In this document: positions 34,055 through 42,880 of the stretch, piece after piece
Numbering within the stretch: the stretch's first letter is position 1
How the letters are laid out: every line of letters starts with the position of its first letter
NCBI GenBank assembly: GCA_021789595.1
Contig: JAJYJJ010000007.1
Span: 35,510-99,509 of the forward strand
Length of the DNA stretch: 64,000 nucleotides
Source: Nitrospirota bacterium
GTDB taxonomy: Bacteria > Nitrospirota > Thermodesulfovibrionia > UBA6902 > JAJYJJ01
Reading direction: 5' to 3'
Notes under the pieces: generated by a model
Databases searched by the model: none
What the model saw: only the letters and a program-made list of their open reading frames with translations
What the model was told of the DNA's origin: nothing
Made by a program: the position numbers and the translations under genes

Positions 34055-35454
34055 TGTTTTTCTCCTGTTATTATGAATACTGGATTTAAGGCGCTCATGT
34101 GCCGCTTGTTGGCAATAACCTTTGTCCTCGATACTGAGACCTCAGAGACCTCTACCATGAATCCATTGTTTTCAAGGTATTGAATCGCCTCGTTCAATGT
34201 CTCTATTGTAGTAGCATTTGCCACAATAATTCCAGACACCATTTTTCCACTGATGAAATCCACAATTGCCTTAAGCCTTCCTCCGCTGCCTCCTATGAAG
34301 ACCCTGGCCGGGGATGGAAGGTCTTTTAGTGCATCAGGTGCCTCGCCTTTTATTATCTCAATATTTGCGGCATTGAATCTGATCTTATTTCCCTTGATAT
34401 TTTTGACCTGTTCCCCGTCCTTTTCAATTGCAAAGACCTTCAATTCAGGACATAACCTCGCTACCTCTACTGATACTGCACCAGAGCCGGCGCCTATGTC
34501 CCAGAATACACCCCCATGTGAAGGCCTTAATTTGTGGATGGTTACTGCCCTTACCTCATCCTTTGTTATAAGTCCTCTTGAATGGAGGATCTCTTTTTCT
34601 GTTAGTCCGAATCTGACCTCTTCTAAAAATCCCCTCCATCCCCCCTTTAGTAAAGGGGGGATGGAGGGGATTTGTTCTGACTTCTGTAATATGACTATAT
34701 TTGGTTCCGAAAATGACATTGCAGCAACCTCTTCAGGCATCCCCTCTATAATCCTTTCATCAGGATAACCAAGCCTTTGGCAGACATACATCTTTATGCT
34801 GTCATTGCGAGACGAAGGCGAAGCAATCTCAAAGACTTCAGATTGCTTCGTCGCTTTGCTCCTCGCAATGACATCTGCTACTGCTGATGGGTTGTTTTCT
34901 CTGTCAGTAAGGATAGTAATTTTATTATGCTGCTCAAGCAAAAAGGGGATATCATTTATTCCATAGGGCAACCGTCTTCTTTTTTCAGGGTCAGGCCCGC
35001 CGTGAAGGCTCATAAGGAATGCATCATCCCACGGCTCCTTTATCCTTGAAAATGCCATTTGGATGCTTGACATATCAGGGATGATCTCCACCAGATCTTT
35101 TCCAAATTCATTGATAGCCCTTCTTCCAATTCCAAAGAACATAGGGTCTCCAGAGGCAAGAAGAGTAATGGTTTTGGATTTTAAGTTTTGCGTTTTGAGT
35201 TCGATAATCCCCTTTTCTGTCATTTGCATTCTGATAAAGTTCATTGTTTCATCCACATTGTTTATCACCCTGATCTTATCCTTTACTGCTTCAAACTCTT
35301 CGTATTCCTTAAAGATCTCAGAGAGCCTGTTTGATGCAAGGATGATCCCTGAATTTAAAACAACCTCCCCTGCCCTTTTGTCAAGGGGTTTATAGCCTAT
35401 TCCTATGACATAGAGTTTGTAACAACCCTGTAGGGCCAGGTCTTCACTCTTCAC
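34051..35454 (-). CDS. cbiET: Fused CbiE-CbiT, cobalt-precorrin-7 methyltransferase/decarboxylase
   Basis: A 467-residue fusion. The N-terminal CbiE methylase domain (VIGIGYKPLDKRAGEVV, LLASGDPMFFGIGRRAI, PDMSSIQMAFSRI) acts at C5, and the C-terminal CbiT domain (GVFWDIGAGSGAVSVEVARL, PSPARVFIGGSGGRLKAIV) methylates C15 and decarboxylates C12. Two repeat inserts are present: an RSKATKQS palindrome in CbiE and a 22-bp palindrome exactly at the E-T junction. The start is a GTG with GAGGT. First gene of the cbiET-cbiL-cbiF operon. Confidence 0.92.
   Translation of the reverse strand: MKSEDLALQGCYKLYVIGIGYKPLDKRAGEVVLNSGIILASNRLSEIFKEYEEFEAVKDKIRVINNVDETMNFIRMQMTEKGIIELKTQNLKSKTITLLASGDPMFFGIGRRAINEFGKDLVEIIPDMSSIQMAFSRIKEPWDDAFLMSLHGGPDPEKRRRLPYGINDIPFLLEQHNKITILTDRENNPSAVADVIARSKATKQSEVFEIASPSSRNDSIKMYVCQRLGYPDERIIEGMPEEVAAMSFSEPNIVILQKSEQIPSIPPLLKGGWRGFLEEVRFGLTEKEILHSRGLITKDEVRAVTIHKLRPSHGGVFWDIGAGSGAVSVEVARLCPELKVFAIEKDGEQVKNIKGNKIRFNAANIEIIKGEAPDALKDLPSPARVFIGGSGGRLKAIVDFISGKMVSGIIVANATTIETLNEAIQYLENNGFMVEVSEVSVSRTKVIANKRHMSALNPVFIITGEKQ
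34627..34673. repeat. 22-bp perfect palindrome at the CbiE-CbiT junction
   Basis: Bases 34627-34648 pair completely with 34652-34673 around AGT. It is read in frame as SIPPLLKGGWRGFLEE, joining the two enzyme domains. It is the longest perfect stem in the window. Confidence 0.8.
34801..34872. repeat. GTCATTGCGAG...CTCGCAATGAC palindromic element inside cbiE
   Basis: Eleven-base perfect terminal inverted repeats (34801-34811 and 34862-34872) with further internal pairing (GAAGCAATCT/AGATTGCTTC). It is read as ARSKATKQSEVFEIASPSSR in frame. This element type differs from the C-tract family and is seen, to my knowledge, in several unrelated bacteria as a dispersed repeat. Confidence 0.75.
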
Positions 35455-35539
35455 TTGGTTCTACCTCTATAAAATGGACAATCTTTTTCATTTCCACAAC
35501 GCTCAAATATGCAATACGCTTAAGCCTGCAGCATCTACT

Positions 35540-36205
35540 TCATAGCATCTTTGCATCCAGTATCATTGCACTTTCCTTATAACTGGCTGGATAAAGCGCA
35601 ACAGGATTTAAATCTATCTCCTTAATCAAACCGGTTGCTATTATTTCTGAAACAGTAACAATCATGTTTAAGAGGTTATCAATGTCTACAGGAGGCATTC
35701 CCCTATAGCCTTCTAAAAGCCTGTATCCCCTGGTCTGTTTAATGAGTCCGAGGGCATCACTCCTCTTCAGAGGTGCAAGCCCAAAGGCAACATCCTTAAA
35801 CAGCTCGACAAACACCCCTCCAAGACCAAACATCACAACAGGTCCAAATTGTTCGTCAATCACACCGCCGATAATAACCTCAAGCCCCTCTGGAGCCATC
35901 TCTTCTACAAGCACGCCCTCTGCATGTTCAATCTGCATGAGTTCTATAACAGCCCTCTTTAATTCATCCCTGTTCTTCAGCCCTGTTCTCACACCATGGA
36001 CATCACTTTTTGAGATGATCTTTGACGATGAAACCTTTGCCGCCAGAGGGTAAGGGATGTTTACGATCTCAGGGATCTGCGATATCATCTCCTTGCTTAT
36101 AAAAATCCCTTTCGGTACATAAAAACCCATGCCTTTCAAAATCCCCTTTACCTCATGCTCGAGAAAGGTTTTGTTTTTATCTTTGTTTATGAAGTCCTCT
36201 ATCAT
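35540..36205 (-). CDS. ADP-forming acyl-CoA synthetase, beta (ATP-grasp) subunit
   Basis: A 221-residue ATP-grasp protein matching the small beta subunit of ADP-forming acetyl/acyl-CoA synthetases (KGMGFYVPKGIFI, AAKVSSSKIISKSDVHGVRTGL, LVEEMAPEGLEVIIGGVIDEQFGPVVMFGLGG). It converts acyl-CoA, ADP and phosphate to acid, CoA and ATP together with the alpha subunit at 37176. Unusually, a nucleoside phosphorylase gene lies between the two subunits; its stop overlaps this start. The substrate acid is unknown. Confidence 0.88.
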   Translation of the reverse strand: MIEDFINKDKNKTFLEHEVKGILKGMGFYVPKGIFISKEMISQIPEIVNIPYPLAAKVSSSKIISKSDVHGVRTGLKNRDELKRAVIELMQIEHAEGVLVEEMAPEGLEVIIGGVIDEQFGPVVMFGLGGVFVELFKDVAFGLAPLKRSDALGLIKQTRGYRLLEGYRGMPPVDIDNLLNMIVTVSEIIATGLIKEIDLNPVALYPASYKESAMILDAKML

Positions 36206-37158
36206 TCAGGTCTCTTCTCCGTATGTAGAGCATTTAACGCTACTTTCGCTGCATCTTTTATGTGCTGTGTGTATTGCGCTTTAAATGTGTTGTCGCGCCG
36301 ATTATCAATAACAGGACAGATAACACCTGCCCTATACCCGAGAGCCCCCATAAAATACAACAAAAAGCTTGCTTCCATCTCCATGTTTTCTATTTTAAGT
36401 CCCTCAATACAGGTATCTATGGATGCAAGGAGTCCATCCATATCAGGCACTGTTAACGGCACCCTTGATACAGCCCTGCCCTGATTTGCAAAAAATCCTG
36501 AGCTGGATACAGTTATCCCTCTTTTATATTTTATACCAAACTCATGGGCTTTCCTTTCCAGTGCTATAGTAACATCCTGATGGGCCCTTGAGGCATATGG
36601 GAATATCTTCCCTTTAAAGCGTGAATCATGGGGAATGACACCGTCGATGGTTTCTCTGATTCTCTCTTCAACTACTTTGCAGCTTCCATCATAATATGGA
36701 GTATTATAGAACAATCCGGTATTATCCAGGCCAACAACATAGTCTGTTATAATAAGCGTCCCCAATTCTGTATCTGGTTGAATGCCTCCTGAGGTGCCGA
36801 CACGGATTATTGTTATCATATCGTATTCTGTTTTTCTTGTTCCTCTATGAAAATCAATCTCGTTTAAGGCAACAATCTCATTGAGCACAATCTCAAGGGA
36901 AGGAGTGCCCATCCCTGAAGTTATGATTGAAACCCTTTGACCTGTATCCTTAACAGACCCTGTTATTGTCCTGAGACCTCTATGGAATCTATCAACATCC
37001 ATCGTGCCTAAAAATTCATCAGCAATAAATGGAACCCTTTCAGGGTCGCCGACAATGATAATATCTTTTGCCAATTCTTCTGGTTTTAAATCTAAGTGAT
37101 AGACCTTACCATCTATTATTGGCAGGTCTGAGGCCTTGAAATGCCTGCTATTTTCCAT
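36202..37158 (-). CDS. Uridine/purine nucleoside phosphorylase family protein
   Basis: A 318-residue member of the PNP/UDP phosphorylase family. Phosphate- and nucleoside-binding segments are visible: IIVGDPERVPFIAD, RGLRTITG, ITSGMGTPSLEIVLNE, IRVGTSGGIQ and ENMEMEASFLLYFMG. It is longer than E. coli uridine phosphorylase (about 250 residues), with an extended middle segment. It lies between the two subunit genes of an acyl-CoA synthetase, suggesting nucleoside salvage or a linked ATP-yielding step. Specificity cannot be decided by eye. Confidence 0.85.
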   Translation of the reverse strand: MENSRHFKASDLPIIDGKVYHLDLKPEELAKDIIIVGDPERVPFIADEFLGTMDVDRFHRGLRTITGSVKDTGQRVSIITSGMGTPSLEIVLNEIVALNEIDFHRGTRKTEYDMITIIRVGTSGGIQPDTELGTLIITDYVVGLDNTGLFYNTPYYDGSCKVVEERIRETIDGVIPHDSRFKGKIFPYASRAHQDVTIALERKAHEFGIKYKRGITVSSSGFFANQGRAVSRVPLTVPDMDGLLASIDTCIEGLKIENMEMEASFLLYFMGALGYRAGVICPVIDNRRDNTFKAQYTQHIKDAAKVALNALHTEKRPE

Positions 37159-37175
37159 GAGGAAACTCCATTTTG

Positions 37176-38537
37176 TTACCTCAGAATCGCCCTTAACCCT
37201 CTTACTGCCCTTTCAGCCGAAGGATATACGGGTATCCCTATCCTTTCAAGGAGGGTGATTAATCTTCTCGATCCCCCATCATGTGCTATATGAAACACTA
37301 TGGGTTTATTTGTGCCTTTCTTAAAATCCTTTATCAGCCCTGCAAGCCCTGGAGTAATTCCAGTAACCCCTGTCAATGCAATGATGACAAAACCATCGTA
37401 ATAGTCCTTTAATTCATTAAGCACCACAACATAATCATTATCCTTTACCTGTGCAGTAAGGTCAACGGGATTGTTGACCCCATAAAAATGCGGGAATATC
37501 TGTTTAAGTCTTTCTATTTTATCCTCAGGCAATTTGGCTACCTCAAGCCCCTGCTTCATGCACTCATCCGCTGCCAGCACACCAGAGCCCCCGCCATTTG
37601 TGATGATGCAGACACGGTTACCCCCTCTACTCTCCCCCTTAGCAAGGGGGAACATGTGCGGGTAATAAGAGAGGGCCTTTGCTGCATCAATGAGTTCATC
37701 AAAATCCCCTGCCTCCTGTATCCCGAATTGTTTAAGGATTGAACTGAAGACCTCATATCTTCCTGCAAGCCTTCCTGTATGAGAGAATGCAGCAGCCTGT
37801 CCACTTAAACCCTTTCCCGCTTTGAGTATGATGAGTGATTTCTTTTCTGATAATCCTCTTGCCTTCTCTATAAACTTCCTTCCGTCACCCAACGATTCAA
37901 TATATGAGATCACCACTTCCGTATCTTTATCATCAGCAAGATATTCGTATAGATCAGACTCATCGATATCAACCGCATTGCCATATCCTACAGCCTTTGA
38001 TACCCCGATATTTGATGCCCTGATAGCGTTGAACAGGCATATCATAATTGCACCACTCTGTGACACAATAGCAGCATTCCCCTTCCTGGGTCTTTTTAAT
38101 CTCTCATAAGGAAGGAAAAATGTATCGAGCCTCCTGTAAGGACTATAAACTCCCATACAGTTTGGCCCGAGCAATCTGATACCAAGCCCTGTGCCTATCC
38201 TTTTTATCTCGTCCTGGAGTTCATTGTCTCCTATCTCTGCGAAGCCTGCACTCTCAATGATTGCGCATTTGGCTTTACCATCAAGTCCTTTAAGAATTTC
38301 AGGAACCTCTGGCGCAGGTCTTATGATTATGACTAAATCAACAGATTCAGGAATATCGTCAATGGATGTATATGCCTTCAAACCCATGAGTTCATTATAC
38401 TTTGGATTCAGAGGATAGAGCCTTCCTTTAAACCTCATGAGGTTTTTGAGTATCACGCCACCGAGCTTCAGTTCAGTATGTGCAGCGCCAACGAGGGCAA
38501 TGGATCTGGGATTAAAAAGAAGATCAAGATTGCTCAT
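37176..38537 (-). CDS. ADP-forming acyl-CoA synthetase, alpha subunit
   Basis: A 453-residue protein with a CoA-binding domain (LLFNPRSIALVGAAHTELKLGG, LLGPNCMGVYSP), then ligase-CoA domains. The phosphorylated histidine is expected in AAAFSHTGRLAGRYEVF. Typical length for the alpha subunit. I start at the ATG 38537, giving MSNLDLLFNPRSIALVG, rather than seventeen codons upstream. A short in-frame palindrome adds FPLAKGESRGGN near residue 305. Confidence 0.88.
   Translation of the reverse strand: MSNLDLLFNPRSIALVGAAHTELKLGGVILKNLMRFKGRLYPLNPKYNELMGLKAYTSIDDIPESVDLVIIIRPAPEVPEILKGLDGKAKCAIIESAGFAEIGDNELQDEIKRIGTGLGIRLLGPNCMGVYSPYRRLDTFFLPYERLKRPRKGNAAIVSQSGAIMICLFNAIRASNIGVSKAVGYGNAVDIDESDLYEYLADDKDTEVVISYIESLGDGRKFIEKARGLSEKKSLIILKAGKGLSGQAAAFSHTGRLAGRYEVFSSILKQFGIQEAGDFDELIDAAKALSYYPHMFPLAKGESRGGNRVCIITNGGGSGVLAADECMKQGLEVAKLPEDKIERLKQIFPHFYGVNNPVDLTAQVKDNDYVVVLNELKDYYDGFVIIALTGVTGITPGLAGLIKDFKKGTNKPIVFHIAHDGGSRRLITLLERIGIPVYPSAERAVRGLRAILR
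37634..37650. repeat. Short palindromic insert in the alpha subunit gene
   Basis: CCCCCTT (37634-37640) pairs with AAGGGGG (37644-37650) around AGC. It is read as PLAKGE in the loop before VCIITNGGG. Confidence 0.65.
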
Positions 38538-38610
38538 GCACTTTTCCGGCATCAATAAAAGGATAGCATGTGAAGGACTTGTAGTCAATCAGGGGTATCC
38601 GTTCATACAG

Positions 38611-38639
38611 TTGTCAGAGGCTGATTTATATGCTACCTT
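38611..38639 (+). promoter_or_regulatory. Predicted promoter of the nitroreductase gene
   Basis: TTGTCA (38611-38616), a 17-base spacer ending in TGC, and TACCTT (38634-38639). The gene's ATG lies 39 bases downstream with GAGAGGAGG. Confidence 0.45.
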
Positions 38640-38678
38640 TATTCTAAGGGAAGTCATCTGTTATGAGAGGAGGATGTT

Positions 38679-39193
38679 ATGGATGATGTGCTGAGGATTA
38701 TAAAGGAGAGGCGCAGCATCAGAAACTTTCAGAAAAGGGATATACCTGAGGGGATAATCAAAAAGTTGATAGATGCTATTATCTGGGCACCAAGCGCCGG
38801 GAACCTTCAGTCAAGAAGGTTTTATTTTATCAGGGATGACAAAACAAAGCGGGATATTGCTATTGCCGCACTCAGTCAGCGTTTCATTGCCGATGCACCT
38901 CTTGTTGTTGTGGGGTGCACTGACAGGAGGATTGAAAATCGCTATGGGGACAGGGGCATTAATCTCTATACAATTCAGGATGTGGCATGCAGCATCATGA
39001 ATATGATGCTCGTCGCCTGTGAGAACGGCCTTGGCAGCGTGTGGGTTGGCGCATTTAGAGAGAGCGATGTCTTTGAGATAATGGATTTGCCTCATAATCT
39101 AATGCCTGTTGCGATAGTGCCTGTGGGTTATCCTTCAAGGATTCCATCCGCGCCGCCGAGGGTTTCTGCCAACGAGGCAGTGGAATTTAGATA
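38679..39193 (+). CDS. Nitroreductase-family FMN protein
   Basis: A 171-residue flavoprotein of the nitroreductase superfamily. The N-terminus IKERRSIRNFQKRDIPEGIIKKLIDAIIWAPSAGNLQ holds the FMN phosphate-binding RRSIRNF and APSAGNLQ motifs; PVAIVPVGYPS near the C-terminus is also typical. It is short and lacks extra domains, like enzymes acting on nitro compounds, quinones or flavins. The physiological substrate is unknown. Strong ribosome-binding site. Confidence 0.88.
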
Positions 39194-39308
39194 GGTTACA
39201 ATCAATACAGGGTTTGAAGGATTTTGAATAATCAGGTAAAATAGAAAATTACAGCAGGGGCAACTGTAGTCGTTATATTGGTCATTAAAAAGCGTTTGGG
39301 GGTTGAAT

Positions 39309-40550
39309 ATGTCTCCTCTCAGGATTATAACATCAGGCGAATCACATGGAAGGGCACTGATAGGGGTTATTGAAGGGATTCCCTCAGGGCTCTCTCTTTC
39401 CTCTCAGGATATAGATAAAGACCTGAGGAGAAGGCAGGCTGCCTACGGCCGTGGCGAAAGGATGGCGATCGAATCAGACCATGCTGATATCATATCAGGT
39501 GTCCGATGGGGCAAGACCATTGGCTCTCCCATTTCGATTATTATAGAAAACAACGACTGGGTAAACTGGCAGAAGGCCATGTCCATTTCAGAGGATTATG
39601 AAGGCTCAATAAAGGCAGTGACAAGGCCGAGGCCAGGGCATGCAGACCTGACAGGAGCAATCAAATATAACCACAAAGATATAAGGAATGTCCTTGAGCG
39701 CTCAAGCGCAAGGGAAACAGCTATAAGGGTCGCTGTTGGGGCAGTAGCAAAGAGGTTTCTTTCAGAATTTAATATCAGGATAGGCAGTTATGTGACTCAG
39801 ATTGGTGTGTTCCGAACTCAGAATCCAGAATCTGGCGTTGATATGGCTGATGAGGAGCTGCTCATCGAGACATATGAAAAGGCAGAGGAATCCCCTGTGA
39901 GATGTCCTGATAAGGAGGCATCTTTATTGATGCTTAAAGGGATTGATGAGGCAAAGGGGAAAGGGGATTCCCTCGGTGGCATATTCGAGGTTGCTGTTAC
40001 AGGTATGCCTCCTGGTCTTGGCAGCTATACGCAATACGATAGGAGGCTTAATGCAAGGCTTGCCATGGCTGTTATGGGCATTCAGGCAATAAAGGGTGTT
40101 GAGATCGGACTTGGCTTTGAGATGGCGAAACACTTTGGCTCTGAGGTAATGGATGAGATATTTTATGTAACAAAGGGCACAGATAATAACTCCGAACTCC
40201 CAAACACGAACTTATCAGATGTGCAGCAGTTTTTTTATCGTAAGACCAACAACGCTGGCGGGATTGAAGGAGGCATGAGCAATGGAATGCCAATAATCCT
40301 GAGGGCTGCTATGAAGCCTATACCAACGCTGAGGAGACCGCTGCAATCTGTGGATATAGTCACCAAAGAGCCATTTGAGGCAGCATATGAGCGCTCTGAT
40401 GTCTGCGCAGTGCCGGCTGCTGCAGTTATAGCAGAGGCTATGACAGCCATTGTGATAGCAGATGCCTTTATGGAAAAGTTTGGCTGTGATAACATCGAGG
40501 AGATACGCAGAAATTACCAGGCATATATCGAATATCTGAAGTCGTTTTAA
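39309..40550 (+). CDS. aroC: Chorismate synthase
   Basis: The 413-residue last enzyme of the shikimate pathway, converting EPSP to chorismate with reduced FMN. Conserved motifs include [81 protein letters not shown] and [15 protein letters not shown]. It is slightly longer than usual; a short CAGAATC-type repeat (39812-39834) adds [13 protein letters not shown] use the ATG at 39309, with GGGGG upstream, not the TTG at 39303. Confidence 0.96.
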   Translation: MSPLRIITSGESHGRALIGVIEGIPSGLSLSSQDIDKDLRRRQAAYGRGERMAIESDHADIISGVRWGKTIGSPISIIIENNDWVNWQKAMSISEDYEGSIKAVTRPRPGHADLTGAIKYNHKDIRNVLERSSARETAIRVAVGAVAKRFLSEFNIRIGSYVTQIGVFRTQNPESGVDMADEELLIETYEKAEESPVRCPDKEASLLMLKGIDEAKGKGDSLGGIFEVAVTGMPPGLGSYTQYDRRLNARLAMAVMGIQAIKGVEIGLGFEMAKHFGSEVMDEIFYVTKGTDNNSELPNTNLSDVQQFFYRKTNNAGGIEGGMSNGMPIILRAAMKPIPTLRRPLQSVDIVTKEPFEAAYERSDVCAVPAAAVIAEAMTAIVIADAFMEKFGCDNIEEIRRNYQAYIEYLKSF

Positions 40551-40567
40551 CACACGGTAAAAAACTC

Positions 40568-40596
40568 TTGACAACCTAAAAATACACGCCTATACT
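40568..40596 (+). promoter_or_regulatory. Strong predicted promoter ahead of the C39-like gene
   Basis: TTGACA (40568-40573) and TATACT (40591-40596) with a 17-base spacer. The start site near 40603 leaves about 35 bases before the GTG start. Confidence 0.65.
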
Positions 40597-40637
40597 TTGA
40601 AATAAGAAACAAAATTATATAATTTGGGGAGATTTTG

Positions 40638-41663
40638 GTGACTTCTTCTGTTTCATCGCAGCGCCGATTATTTATGCGTGTGTCAATAAATGAATGTAAT
40701 CCTGTTATAGCACAGGTAAAAAATCCAACTACTGGCCATAACCATTTTGTGATTCTTACAGGACAAGGGGATAATACCTACAACATTGTTGATCCAGGTT
40801 ACAAGGGTAGGACGACCCTTGAGTCTTATAGCAATCAGATATTAGGCATAAGAACAGTTAAAAAAGATCCTCCTCCATATCCAGGTGTCCTGGAGATTCA
40901 TATAGGGCCACCTCAACCTGGTATCGACATTGCAGAGTTTTTTGTTATAGACCCTAATGGGAAAAAGACAGGATATGATCCAGCTATCAACAAAATAGTA
41001 GATGAAAGCCCAAGTGGAAGTTATGACACAGAGGAGATCGGAGATCTTGAGACAGGAGAAACGGGAGTAGGGCCGATTAAAGAATTTTATGACAATAATG
41101 CTACTAATGGCGAATACAAAATGATAGTGGTCGGCAAGTTCATGGGCAAGTTTGGTATAGATATTTCTGGTTTAGACATCAATGGAAATGATATACCAAA
41201 TATAGATGTTGATTACTATACTGCTCCTACTTATAGAGACACATTCATTATAAACTACAGCAAAGAGCCCAATGTGTCAATGACCCTTACAAGGCTGGTG
41301 GACTTTTCAATTGCCAAAAGGGATATAGAACTTATGTATGAGGTTGGCTGCAATGACAATCAGGGAGTAATGGAGAGTTTACTTCAGAAACTTGAAAATG
41401 CAGAGAAGGCCATGAACCATTTTAATACCCTTGCATACCAGAAGACGCCACCAGAACCTCAGGCATTTTTCGACGCTAAAACGGCAATGGAAAACATGAT
41501 AGATGCATTTATAAATGAGGTCAACGCCCAGAAGGGTAAACATATACAGGACAGATGTGCACAGATTCTTGTAGAGGATGCAAAGTATCTCTTAGAAAAC
41601 AGGGGCAGTCTTAAGCCAATGAAGAAGGGATTTGGTTTTGAACTTAAACAGCCATCGAAATGA
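40638..41663 (+). CDS. C39-like protein lacking the N-terminal (cysteine) half
   Basis: A 341-residue protein. Residues 15-70 match the second half of a papain-like C39 domain: CNPVIAQVK, HNHFVILTG (catalytic His region), YNIVDPGY (catalytic Asp region) and LESYSNQILGIRTV. The first half with the catalytic cysteine is absent. Even so, promoter, GGGGAG site and GTG start are intact, so it is expressed as it stands. Residues 85-220 resemble the extracellular domain that often follows such peptidases (FFVIDPNGKKTGYDP); the rest is helical. No signal peptide. Function unknown. Confidence 0.55.
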   Translation: MTSSVSSQRRLFMRVSINECNPVIAQVKNPTTGHNHFVILTGQGDNTYNIVDPGYKGRTTLESYSNQILGIRTVKKDPPPYPGVLEIHIGPPQPGIDIAEFFVIDPNGKKTGYDPAINKIVDESPSGSYDTEEIGDLETGETGVGPIKEFYDNNATNGEYKMIVVGKFMGKFGIDISGLDINGNDIPNIDVDYYTAPTYRDTFIINYSKEPNVSMTLTRLVDFSIAKRDIELMYEVGCNDNQGVMESLLQKLENAEKAMNHFNTLAYQKTPPEPQAFFDAKTAMENMIDAFINEVNAQKGKHIQDRCAQILVEDAKYLLENRGSLKPMKKGFGFELKQPSK

Positions 41664-41721
41664 CATTAAACCATGTGTTAAATATATGTAGTAACGGCTT
41701 TAAGCGTGCAAAAAAATAAAC

Positions 41722-41742
41722 GGCTCGTTCTTTGAATGAGCC
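41722..41742 (+). promoter_or_regulatory. Hairpin in the hydrogenase leader
   Basis: GGCTCGTT (41722-41729) pairs with AATGAGCC (41735-41742), one G-U pair, five-base loop. It ends nine bases before the AAGGAGG of the small-subunit gene, without a T-run. It could modulate translation or mark processing. Confidence 0.4.
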
Positions 41743-41766
41743 TAACAAAAAAGGAGGTGAGATCTA

Positions 41767-42864
41767 ATGAAGATTCCTGATGAAAAGGAATTGGGTTTTA
41801 TGGAAAAACTGGCGCAGAAAGGCATCTCAAGGCGTGATTTCATGAAGTTCTGCACCATGATGGCTGCTACCCTTGCACTTCCAGCAAGCTTTGCACCAAA
41901 GATAGCAGAGGCCATTGAGAAGTCCAAGAGGCCGTCGCTTGTATGGCTTGAGTTTCAGGACTGTGCTGGAAACACCGAGTCATTTTTAAGGGCAAGCAAG
42001 CCTACTGTTGTTGAGATTGTTCTTAATCTGCTATCGGTTGACTACCATGAGACAATCATGGCGCCTGCTGGGAAACAGGCAGAGAAGTCCCTTGATGATG
42101 TTGTCAAGAACCAAAAGGGCAAGTATATCACAGTAGTAGAAGGCGCCATCCCCACAAAAGATGGAGGTGTTTACTGCTGTATTGGTGGAAGGAGTGCTGT
42201 TGATATCGTGAAAGAGGTATGCGGTAATGCCATGGCTACCATAGCTGTGGGAGCATGTGCCTGGGACGGCGGATGGCCTGCTGCAAGCCCGAATCCAACA
42301 GGGGCTAAAGGTGTTAAGGATGTTGTTTCAGGGATAACCCTTATAAACCTTCCTGGCTGTCCGATGAATGTGCAGAACCTCACAGGCGTTGTAGTACACC
42401 TTCTCACATTTGGTGCCTTACCTGCCACAGATGAGCTCGGCAGGCCGCTTTTTGCATATGGTGAAAGGATACATGACCACTGTGAAAGAAGGGCGCACTT
42501 CGACGCAGGGCAGTATGTGAGGCAGTGGGGAGATGAAGGGCACCGCCTTGGCTGGTGCCTTTATGAGATGGGTTGTAAGGGGCCTGAGACCTTCCAGAAC
42601 TGTCCTACTATAAGGTGGAACGATGCCACAAACTGGCCTGTTGGTTCAGGGCACGGCTGTATAGGTTGTGCTTCACCGAGGTTCTGGGACACCATGACTC
42701 CTTTCTATAGAAGGCTTCCAAAGGTGCCTGGTTTTGGTGTTGAAGCGACTGCTGATAAGATCGGCCTCGGTCTGGCTGCTGTTACGGCAGCAGGTGTAGT
42801 AGCCCACGGTATTGCAAGGGCAGTGAAGGGGAAAGGGCCTGAGCAAGGCGAAAAGAAAGAGTAA
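41767..42864 (+). CDS. [NiFe] hydrogenase small subunit, Tat-exported, membrane-anchored
   Basis: A 365-residue electron-transfer subunit. It begins with a twin-arginine signal (SRRDFMKFCTMMAATLALPA, R22-R23) and ends with a hydrophobic anchor helix (LGLAAVTAAGVVAHGIARAV), so the enzyme faces the outside. The proximal-cluster motif is DCAGNTES: Cys66 is present but the usual second cysteine is Asn69. Other ligands are seen in GACAWDGGW, NLPGCPMN, CERRAHF, GWCLYEMGCKGP and GHGCIGC. AAGGAGG precedes the ATG. Group 1, membrane-bound (Isp-like or Hya-like) by layout. Confidence 0.93.
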   Translation: MKIPDEKELGFMEKLAQKGISRRDFMKFCTMMAATLALPASFAPKIAEAIEKSKRPSLVWLEFQDCAGNTESFLRASKPTVVEIVLNLLSVDYHETIMAPAGKQAEKSLDDVVKNQKGKYITVVEGAIPTKDGGVYCCIGGRSAVDIVKEVCGNAMATIAVGACAWDGGWPAASPNPTGAKGVKDVVSGITLINLPGCPMNVQNLTGVVVHLLTFGALPATDELGRPLFAYGERIHDHCERRAHFDAGQYVRQWGDEGHRLGWCLYEMGCKGPETFQNCPTIRWNDATNWPVGSGHGCIGCASPRFWDTMTPFYRRLPKVPGFGVEATADKIGLGLAAVTAAGVVAHGIARAVKGKGPEQGEKKE

Positions 42865-42880
42865 TCGATAAGGAGGGATT

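Noticed and set aside
35460..35530. Cysteine-rich peptide (CGNEKDCPFYRGRTK) readable before cbiET
   Set aside because: No start codon after the preceding stop in that frame.
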